Shown here: in pieces, positions 54,954-64,000 of the stretch
Numbering within the stretch: the stretch's first letter is position 1
Layout: the number at the start of each line of letters is the position of its first letter
Assembly: GCF_037042905.1 (NCBI RefSeq)
Contig: NC_087256.1
Span: forward strand, 29,228,001-29,292,000
Source: Lytechinus pictus
Lineage: Eukaryota > Echinodermata > Echinoidea > Temnopleuroida > Toxopneustidae
Direction of reading: 5' to 3'
DNA: 64,000 nt
Translations under genes and position numbers: made by a program
The notes under the pieces: generated by a model
Told to the model about the DNA's origin: nothing
What the model saw: only the letters and a program-made list of their open reading frames with translations
Databases searched by the model: none

Positions 54954-57464
54954 CCGTACGCTGCCCAATCGTCGCTCAGTTTACGTATTTTCCTTTATGT
55001 TTCATTCAATTAGCTATGATACCCTTACTTCTATATGTCAACTGAAAGAGAAAATACTGGAAAATTGTTTCATAGGATAATAATTATATGTCTTCAAAGC
55101 ACCGCTGTGTAATTCGCCGTTTTCGGCACCCCTTGCGCCTGTCCCATTCGCCGCTCACCACTGCCCTAACTCCGCTCACTTAGCGCGCGCATTCATACAT
55201 GTAGTTTATAAGGCCTGAAACTGTCTAACTTTTTTTTTCTACCCTTTTTTCTTGCACTTCTGAGCGAGAAAGTGTGTAATTTTGTTGTGATTAAATGTAG
55301 TGTTTACAAGTACTATACACTGCATAAAATGTTCCTTTCGCCAAGTGCAATTTTTTTTAGGGCCTCAAACTTTTTGTTACTGATCTATACGCCTATATAT
55401 CATTTTTTTTTATCCTCCAAACTTTATTCAATCCGTATTTTTTATAAAATACATATTTTCAAAAAACCTTTCCCGACAAACTTTTAACTGATTTCAATTG
55501 TCTAATAATATGAATATGATTCTAATCCATTCATGAATTTTATGAGTTTATTATTATTATTTATTTATTATTTATTTATTTCGGAAATGAAAAGTATATG
55601 AAATTGGAACAATTAATGTAATACAACATTAACAGAGTATAGATTGAGCAGCCACTGGGTCAAATAAATTACTGTTGTCAATAAAGACCATGACCCTAAC
55701 CAGTGCTATAATAAGGGTGCTTACATAAAATCGGAAGCGGATAAAAGAGTCAGCATGAACAAAAATGTTTAAAGAACAATATATATAATAGAATAACATG
55801 CTTGATGTAGTTAAGTTAACTTAATTAACTTAAAATATCAATATTGATGAATTTACATTCTTATGAATAAAACGCTATAAAACTCTTTTAGCACATTCGC
55901 CATCATCAAAGTAATCATTTTCGCCACTCATCCAACTTGAGTGCCCCACCCCCCTTGTCGTCCCTTCCGCTCATCGCCCCCTGATGCCATTGACCATTGA
56001 TTTCCATTATTATTTTTTTATTATTACAAATAATTATTTGCATCCTCTTTCAGGTTCTAATTTAAATTTGTTGCTTTTACACTGTCTTGACTCATTTATC
56101 AAGTATGTATTCGCGTATCCCACTTTTTTGTTTACTTTTTCGTTTACTCTTTATTTATTCCACTACTCTTTCTTGTCGTATTGATATTTTATGGGACTCT
56201 CACTGCATATTCTTTGGAGCCTTCAACCAACAAGCTTTGCTTTTACTTTTAGCTCCCTCATATCCACATCTCTCATTTTCTTTCTTTGTCATTATTTTAG
56301 AACCAATTACAAGAATACATTCTAGTACTTTTTTCTATTGTTATATTATGTATACATTTCATATTTTTACGATGTTTATTTATGCTTATCTATGAAAACT
56401 CGTATTGTATAATATTATTGTTTGTATTGAATTGTTGATTTTTTGAAAATGTGAAATGTTGACGTGCATAAACCTTGAACCCTGAACTCCGATAATATTT
56501 TTGGGGGATTCCCTTATATTGACTTTCATTTAAAAAAAAGCTCATCTTGAAAAACAACAATAAATATTTAATCACCTCGCTGGTTCAAGTTCATATTCGA
56601 ACTCCCATCAATAATAGGAGAGGGAAAAAGGCACTCAAGAAAATTCTATTTGTTCAAAATAAATTGGTCAATTTAAATCCTGTTCCGTTTTCAAACAAAA
56701 CACAATTTAAAAAAGGAAATCTCCAGAAACATGACAAAGTTTCATCTATTCAAATCAATCAGGAAACTACTGACCGAGTTCAAAAGGCCTATATATATAG
56801 GCCCATTAGTGGGAGATTTTTTCTTATTTATTCATTTTAATTCTTTATTTTATTTAGATTTATAGATATGAATCAGATATAGGCATGCAGATAATGCGTA
56901 TGGGCCTAACATAAAATATATGTATCATTAGGCTCATAAGTTATCACATATAGGCCTAATTACACATCTATTTGAAGTGACGTGTATAAAATCCTTGTTT
57001 CATTCCAATTAAATTATCCCTAAATTTTATACTCAAGGTAAATAATATTAGTAATCATCAAAATATGAATACGCCACATAAAAAAAAACAGTATTACGAT
57101 CGATAATAGCCTAGAAGACATGCCAGGGGCCGCGGAACCGGGGGAGGGGCTTCACCCCAGAACAAAAAAAAAACTATCCCTATATCTCCACGTTGTTTGT
57201 ACGTCGGTATTGATAAACATCGAAGTCTCATTTTCTGGCATTGATGATCCCTACGATTCGTTATAGAGCAAGATATTTTTTGTAAAACTTTTTCCCAAAC
57301 ACTTTGGGCCGGGACAATGATTACAATTAAATCTCGAAATGTTTATGGTGAACAGTGACAAACTCTTTTAATCATCTTTCAACATTTCTGTAAACGTCAG
57401 CTTATCTGCCTGCTCCATGATAAATCGTTGACGACCGAGGGGCTTTTATTTGCCGTCACCCTCA

Positions 57465-57640
57465 GCTAAAGGGAGAGAGAGGGGGAGAGAGAGAAGAAAT
57501 CGAAGGAGAAGTGAGAGAGGAAAATGTAAAAGAGTATAAAGAAGAAAAAATTGATGCGTCGCAAAAAAGACAACGGAAGAGGAAAATAATGAAATGAAAA
57601 AAAAAAGATTAAGAGGAAGGAAAATAAAAGGAAGAAGACA
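57465..57640. repeat. GA-rich purine tract
   Basis: Imperfect GAGA/GGAA repeats; the Phe/Leu/Ser-rich frame on the - strand is derived from it. Confidence 0.85.
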
Positions 57641-58385
57641 AGACGAAAATGAGAGTTGGGGACCGACAAATACCTGTACCCTTCATTTAGAACAAAATAA
57701 CTATTCAGCCTGCGCTTCGCGCCCGCATTGACCGTTTGTTTCATTATTCATGTCTTGTTTTCAAGTCATTCTCGGTCTGTAAGATAAAACATCATTACAG
57801 AAGTGCTTAAAATGTCTCGTTTTTTCTCTGAATCAGGGGCGGAAATCTCTCCCAAAAAGTAGGGGGGCAAGGGGCTAGAACATTTGACAAGCAAAAAAAT
57901 TTTGTTCATGAATTCATATGACACTCGATCTCTTTTCGATCTCTTTTAAGACTTACTTTATTATTCATGTATTACAGTTATAATCTGCCCTATAGCTAAC
58001 ATAATGAGCATAATATTATAATAGGCTGATCAATCGAGCTGATTTCTCTTAGATAGTTGTACAAGCAAATATTACCACTATTCTTATTGAAGCGATGTTT
58101 CTTATGAGGTAGGCCTATACTGAATTATGACCTGAAATAAATTCAGACATTCCTACATTGTTTACACTTAATTTTCATCTCATATTGAATTCACGAGTTG
58201 AATTAGTAGAGTAATCAGGCATTACCATGGCAACATACCATTACCATGCATTCAAATGAACTTGTATCCATGCAGAACACTCTGTTGTTTTCGAAATTTA
58301 ATTTAAATGAGTTGGTCGAACCTATGTAGATTTTGGCATTTTCATTGTCATTTTCCACCATTCATCTTTTCCCACCATAATGTTG

Positions 58386-58660
58386 ATTTATGATGGCAAT
58401 TCAATAAATGCCCCCAAAGGCGTACATGACCAAAGTTCATTGACCTTAAATTACCTTTGACCGTGGCATGACCTGAAACTCACTATAGGATTTTCACTGA
58501 CTCCCTTCTAAGTTTCATGATAGCTATAGAAACCTGTAGGCCTATTTCAAACTTATGATTACATTTCACAAACTTATCCTGTTTTAAGATTTCAATGTTT
58601 ACGACGCCGCCCGCGCGGCGCCGTCGGAAAAAGCGGCTCCCTGTCTCTGCAGGCAATTCT
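58386..58660. mobile_element. Single-unit relative of the DR1-bearing repeat
   Basis: ATGATGGCAATTCAATAAATG, CAAAGTTCATTGACCTTAAA, TACCTTTGACC, TGACCTGAAACTCAC and the GACGCCGCC..GGCGCCGTCGG end match 44022-44793. The nuclear-receptor-like motif is degraded by one base here. Confidence 0.8.
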
Positions 58661-59510
58661 GCGGGAAAGATAAGCCGTTACCATGGCAATGGATCTTTTG
58701 CAAATACTTTGATGACTTGATAGGCCTATATCTAGAAATTGAATTTGGAAGGCTTAAGAATGATAGATTGGACCATTAAATTGACAGGGTAATATGCCAT
58801 ATATAGGCTCAATATGTTATTTTTTTAAAACATATTAATCAGTTGCCATGGCAACGGCGGAAGGAGGCATTTATGAAACTGGCAACAAGCGGATTCATGT
58901 TCAGCACCATCAAAGTAGAGGAAATGACACAAAAAAATCAGATTCTAAAGAAAAGTCTACTTGAAAAATTGTGACAATTCCGTTTAGGCCCTATACTCAT
59001 ACAGTGATTATCATACTACAATCAGGGTGAGCGGAGTTAGGGCAGGCTGCTATCTCAAGGTATGCCCTCGCTAATTCATTCACACAACAAATCCCGGCAA
59101 CAAATATTCATTCTAGAAAATTTTTTCATGACGACATATCAGGACCTCCCGTACCTGCGACTCTCACATTTTCATTCATCATGTAAGAATATTACATTTT
59201 TCACTGTTTTTAGGAGTTTTTAAAGTGATTGAAAAAAAAACGTAATTTGGTGCAGTTGCGGTACAGTTGATCGAAGTTCAAACAGTTATCGGGTTACTTT
59301 ACATTTAAAGCAGTATTTCACGATGATTTATTAAGGGATTGATTTTATTTTTCCACACTTCGTTTTTTCATGTAATGGTCTCCTCTTGGGTGCTTAATTA
59401 TGCGAGTATACTAAACAATAAGGAATTTGGGACGAATTTAAAACGATAATCATAATAAGCAGCGTGCGCATCGCGCTTGTGAGGGTGAGCGAGAATTGGG
59501 CAGCGTACGG

Positions 59511-60320
59511 TACCTACTCGCCGTCAAAGAAAAGACTTCAATTTGTTTAATTCCTGATCCTCACCGCGACAGTAACTTTGACGCGACGGTACGTGATTAG
59601 GTGAGAGAGAGAGAGGTTGTGTTTCTTCTTTTTTTAGGTAAAATAAAGAATTTTAAAGAATGTTAAGTAGAAATAATCTTATTTTGTGTACTGGCGATTG
59701 GATTGTATGAAGATTCACAACCTCATTTGGGCAGGGTGTGAATTTAGAGCTATTGAAAATGGAGAGTGTAACTGTAATGACGTATCGCGATTCTCTCGCT
59801 TACGGATTGGGTAGTCTCAATTCGGTTCCGTGCCATACCTTCACGTGCGATTTCTTTTAGTCGCATATGAATGGGGTTTATCATGTTTCCGTGATATGAG
59901 TATCCGAATTGCATGAAAGTGAAATTGCTGACCATTTTGTGAGAGGTTGTTGGTTTGTATTTAACTTGCCGGAGATGCGGGAATTATGGCTCCCCTCGGC
60001 CTCAATATTTTTACTGCGATATTGTTTGACCACACCGCTCACTAAACATGCTAAATCAATTCTTGCGCACATTTTAAGACCAAATGCCCAGGGGCAGGGG
60101 CCTGTTTCACGACGAGAAGAGCGATACGTAGAAAACGTCCTTGGGGTTGGACCATCGTCATCGACCATGTTGAATTGACCATTCTTCCGAGATAGGAAGA
60201 TTGGCGACAAAACTTATCAGCGCTTTCCGTTTCATGAAAGCAATTTTGTCTACCAAGTTCCTCCAAGTCCAAGCAAAATATGAAAATTGCTGCTAACATG
60301 TGCATGTCTAAGTACATGTA
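59511..60320. other. Intergenic DNA
   Basis: A segment from about 60095 (GGGGCCTGTTTCACGACGAG) looks like one end of a TTTCA-type element whose other end may be at about 61920; not established. Confidence 0.35.
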
Positions 60321-60783
60321 CAGTAGAGGCGCACGGCTAATATTGGAGACTGTCTCCAATTATTATGTGGGAGATTATCTCCAAGTCCAAGAGTCCAATA
60401 TCGGAGATTTCTGTAAAGAATTTTGGTATCCAATTTCAGAGACAGTCTCCAGTTTTGGAGATAAATTTCCTTTGTTTACATTTGCTGCAAAAGGATTACC
60501 TTGGCGGCAAATAAAAATGTGATAAGCAGATTCCTCATGAAAAATTACCCCTTTTCACTGTCTACTTTAAAAATTCACCGTCTACTTTTGTTTTGATAAG
60601 GATTTTTGTTGTCAATCACACACAAAACAAATGGGCTTCTGACCTCAGTGAGACAAAATTTTGGAAAAAATCATGTTTTTGTTGGTGTTGTTTCTTTTGT
60701 CCTTTTGCAAAGCAAGTCTCCAATGTGGGAGATTGTCTCCCCTATTGGAGAGAGTCTCCCATATTGGCCGTGCGCCTCTACTG
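60321..60783. mobile_element. CAGTAGAGGCGCAC element, copy 2, intact
   Basis: 463 bp with inverted ends CAGTAGAGGCGCACGGC and the 5-bp duplication ATGTA on each side (left 60316-60320, right 60784-60788). Near each end the sequence is built from GGAGAC/GTCTCC palindromes (for example TTGGAGACTGTCTCCAA), with a unique middle. No gene. Confidence 0.93.
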
Positions 60784-61999
60784 ATGTAGGTAAATAGTAG
60801 TAGTGCTTTGCAATAACAGAAAAATATGTGATTCTGTGAGTGTGAAATCAATCCGCAAGGCGCAATGGAAAAAATACTATTTAAGTAAAAATGACAACGA
60901 TCATAAATGTTGATTCGTTGATTCGTATTTAAAGTTGATATTTTTATCGAAGTTTATATAAGAATATTTAAGAATATAAAAATTATAATATATGTTCAAC
61001 ATTTTAAAGTTGAGGAGTCGCGATTTAACATGACATAGCTAGGGGCCGATAACGGACTTTCCATAATCTTTTCTTTTATACATTACTTGAATGAACTTGT
61101 CTACATTTGTAATGATTGTGATGGATTTGTAAGCTATATTTTGTAGGCCTAATCTATATCTTAAATTCAATTAGCTATTTTGTTAGTCACTTAGTCCAGA
61201 TTTTTTTTTTTCATTCATCATCTCAAGTTAGCACAAATCCAACAATTAATTTTCATTGATTAAAATTAATCTCAGCAAAAAAAGATAATTATAATGAAAA
61301 TGAAATAAAAATAAATAAATGATTTAGCATGCTTAGTAACATCTTAGTTTTGTATCGTGTTTTTTTGCTGAACGTTATAAACATTTTTGTTACCATACAT
61401 ATTTTTGTCTTTTAAAAAATTTATTTTCATGTTTATCTAATGAGAAAGCATGAGGGGTCAGAGAGATTGCCGCCCATTTCGGTTTAATTGAAAAAAAAAA
61501 CAGGAAAAGGGGTGGGGAAAGACGGAGGGAGAATAAAAGAAAACATATTAAAAAATCATTTGGGCCTATTACCTTGGAGAAGATAAAATGACATCCGTTT
61601 TTGGTCGTCTTGCCGTACCAGACGACCTGAAATTAATGACAACTAGCCCCCATATAAAAATAATTTGGCGCCATCCCAGATAAAATGCATCAGAGTGCAA
61701 TCGAATAACCCCAAAAAAATGTTTAAAGGTGATATGTCAGTGTGGCTTGCCGACGATGGCGGGTGGTGTGCAAAGAAGATCATGCCTACCTAGGACATGT
61801 CTGGAGGTGTCTTTCCAAGGACCATTCTTCGTATCGCCCAAATAGGCTTTGTGAAATAGTTGAACGATATCTCGTTCTTACGTAGAGTGGTTCTACCAAA
61901 GAACATTTCATAAAACAGGCCCCAGGTTACAAAATTACGCAACATTTTAACTTAGCAGCTACTGAGCTGAGGTAGGATCTAGGTGCAAGTCGACCAAAA
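60784..61999. other. Intergenic DNA, nothing recognised
   Basis: Mostly A/T-rich; a G-rich patch near 61500. 61720-61925 ends in TTTCATAAAACAGGCCCC, one MITE-type end. Confidence 0.4.
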
Positions 62000-62374
62000 A
62001 ATGCTAAGCCGCCCTGAGTACTAGTCATGCTAGTAAATGAAGTTTCGCACTGGCCAATTTCGAATTCGAGCAAATCTCCCCACGAGAAATTGTTTGAAAT
62101 CAAATGTCATGGCAAGTCTCTCAGTCACCACTTTTCCAAATATCCCCACTGGGAACTGCTGTATTTCGGCTCCGATCTTGACGTTATCGTTTGAATTCTC
62201 AGACATTGCTTCCTTTGGCTTCGTCGTAATGTTGATATGGACTGAACTGAACTTAGCGACCAAAAGATTTGCCTGCAAAAACTCATGTCCTGTTTGTTCG
62301 CATTATTTTGGGCGCTAACGGGCGGGCAGCCAACTTCAGTCCATATCAAATTACGGCAAATGTCTGACCAAGAA
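62000..62374. mobile_element. Half copy of repeat Z
   Basis: GCACTGGCCAATTTCGAATTC, GCAAATCTCCCCA, AAGTCTCTCAGTCAC, GGGAACTGCTGTATTTCGGC and GACATTGCTTC follow the left half of 50176-50794. It ends where the LINE segment begins. Confidence 0.75.
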
Positions 62375-63712
62375 CTTGAACGGTCTGATAGTCCTTTTGG
62401 ATGATATTGCACTCATCACTACCTCATCAACAGAGCTGCTGCAAATGTTAGTAGAGGTTGCCTTTAGCTATGCTCAACAATGGCACTACAGATTAAATCC
62501 TTCAAAATGTGCAGTGGTTGTACCAAACAAGACCAAACAAACAAGATCATCCTGGAAAGTCAGTGGTTCCATCATAGAGGAGAGAGATAGTCACCCACAT
62601 CTTGGTGTCATCAAATCTAGAACAAGGTTTGATCCTACAGATAACATCATTGGAATGGGACTCTGTACCTTCTACTCTCTCTCTCTGGCACAGGTGCCTA
62701 CACAGGTGGACTCATCCCCACTATTAAATTATATCCCAGCTATGGAAGACCTTTTGTATCCCTCTGTTGCAAGGCTCTACTGCATTCAAATTCACAAAAT
62801 CTATGCTGCAGAAGCTCGACAAGACCCAGCCCACCTCTTTAAACAAATTCTTGGGGTGCCCAAGTCTGCCGCAGATGAGATTGTATTCCTGCTGACAAAT
62901 CTCATGCCAGTTTCTTCACAGGTTGACCTCGACGGGCTACTGCTACTCAGGCAACTCATTGCTCTTGACCATGGTCGCTTTGAGTTCAGGAATTTTTTGC
63001 TGCTCTTAATGCTGGGACACCTACCATACGGGCATTACAAACCACATTGAAGAAGTATGACCTGCCAGATCTGCATAGTCTCATCTCCAGCCAACCATTA
63101 TATCCCGACTGGAAGCGTATGTCTAAATACAAAGTGCTTCATGCTGTAAGACAACTCACTCTACAAGGAATCTGTTGTAAATCTTCACTCAGGCTCTGGA
63201 TAGACAAGGTCCCACCTTCTGCTAACCTCCTATATCCTAAGAACTCCATATCACCTACAATTCATCTCACAATTATAGTTAGAGCCCAACTACTGTCCTG
63301 TAATTACCTAACTCAAAGCCGTCTATACACTTTGAATAAATCCTCTACTCGTATCTGCCCCTTATGCAACTTTGCGGATGAAACATTGGAGCATTTTGTC
63401 GGAGCTTGTCCAAATCTCAACCGTCAATGTCAGTCACTGTGCCTTCATGCATCAAAATCAGAAAATGGTGTGCTATATTTGACAAGGGTGTCAGGCATTG
63501 TCTGCACTTGTCCGCCATTGATTAGATGCATATGCGCATCATTGTACCGGTATAGTAAAATCCGACACAAGTTAGACAAGAAATGCACCATTGCGGGTGT
63601 CCATGCGGTGGGCCATACTAGAACTGCAAAATCATTTGATCAAATTCCTCTGTTAATTTTTTTTTCAGAGACTGTACATACTTCAGAAAAAATCCTTGGT
63701 GATAATTTGTAA
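62375..63712 (+). pseudogene. LINE 3' ORF fragment (RT end and C-terminal zinc knuckle)
   Basis: The open frame enters at the RT active-site block VLLDDIALITTS (the YADD position reads LLDD) and continues through the palm end (WHYRLNPSKCAVVV). At a T run near 62993 the frame shifts by one: the first frame stops at 63050 while the downstream frame carries on as TIRALQTTLKKYDLPDLHSL. It then reaches a C-terminal CPLCNFADETLEHFVGAC, a CCHC knuckle found at the end of many non-LTR retrotransposon proteins, and stops at 63712. The 5' two thirds of the element are missing, so it is a 5'-truncated LINE that landed in a repeat Z copy. Its clade could not be assigned. Confidence 0.85.
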
Positions 63713-64000
63713 CATTTTGAATGATGCCCATACTTTGCCACTTTTGTATGATTAAAATAAGTATATTGCTATATTCATATTTCTTTGTTCCAAATAGCCT
63801 AAATGTATCCCCATAATCCTGACTCTATTCTGTCATAATCTAGTTTTGCCTTATCTTTTTGATGTACAGTGTAACAACACAACACCCAAAGTTTGTTTGA
63901 TTATCATTGTATGTGTGAGAACCTCAATCTCACATAACTCTTTAAAGGACCACTTATCTTTGGAATACAGTACCTTATTCTTTTAAAACCTGTCAAACTC
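63713..64000. other. LINE 3' UTR or flank
   Basis: Sequence following the LINE stop; probably includes its 3' untranslated region. No poly-A end is reached before the window edge. Confidence 0.45.

Larger units (their letters stand above)
54954..59510. repeat. Region bounded by inverted GCTGCCCAAT..CGCTCA motifs
   Basis: 54954-54978 and 59486-59510 are 25-bp inverted repeats with 2 mismatches (CCGTACGCTGCCCAAT + CGCTCA). 55161-55179 and 59027-59045 are a perfect 19-bp inverted pair (CTGCCCTAACTCCGCTCAC). Related motifs sit at about 55141 and 55963. The inverted order suggests the two ends of one 4.5-kb element, but the interior shows no transposase and holds later insertions, so it may also be two separate copies of a motif-rich repeat. 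Confidence 0.5.

Noticed and set aside
60096-61925. A 1.8-kb element with TTTCA/AAACAGGCCCC ends
   Set aside because: One terminal match of about 12 bp is not enough given how common these ends are in the window; the inner sequence could not be matched to either side.

Overview
The window is animal nuclear DNA: A/T-rich, intron-bearing, and packed with short interspersed and inverted-repeat elements. Its closest overall resemblance is to a sea urchin (echinoid) genome. The grounds are two short-N-terminus rhodopsin-like GPCR paralogues of the kind that expanded in sea urchins, tRNA-headed SINEs ending in (ATT)n, abundant MITEs that begin 'GGGCCCGTTTCATAAA' or carry poly-G tracts, and a LYAR gene with an animal intron layout. 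The echinoid assignment is inferred from general familiarity; no database was searched.

Three genes can be supported. (1) A two-exon rhodopsin-like GPCR on the + strand (12308-12514 joined to 14649-15368, 308 aa). (2) A paralogue on the - strand (28460-28254 joined to 26742-25984, 321 aa). Its first exon also encodes exactly 69 residues and its intron sits at the same place and phase, so the pair is a convergent inverted duplication about 10.6 kb apart. (3) A seven-exon LYAR orthologue on the - strand (48576 to 37122, 1130 aa). It keeps the two N-terminal zinc fingers and the conserved block after them, but its lysine-rich tail is greatly enlarged and the usual C-terminal domain is not visible. 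A possible last exon of an unknown - strand gene lies at 33009-33133.

Most of the rest is mobile DNA. 0-12 kb: a 7SL-like SINE fragment, a tandem repeat with GCGAGC-type cores, a tRNA SINE, two related TA-flanked inverted-repeat elements, and a complete 1661-bp Tc1-type transposon whose transposase has one in-frame stop. 12-29 kb: the GPCR pair with hairpin elements in intron 1, a 7SL-headed SINE, and a LINE reverse-transcriptase relic. 29-37 kb: elements with repeated GTTTAGGG motifs, and otherwise unassigned A/T-rich DNA. 37-49 kb: LYAR, whose introns hold several palindromic elements and a repeat bearing DR1-type motifs. 49-64 kb: nested transposons (one at least two levels deep), a broad inverted-motif region, and a LINE 3' ORF with a frameshift.

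The most notable non-gene signal is a set of palindromic elements of about 580-870 bp. They are flanked by TTAA, have termini starting AG, and carry TGACGTCA or its CpG-decay forms in the arms. A second is a 5-bp-TSD element with CAGTAGAGGCGCAC ends, present in two copies. No genes were seen to act together as a pathway; the two GPCRs are probably independent chemosensory-type receptors and LYAR is a nucleolar housekeeping factor.
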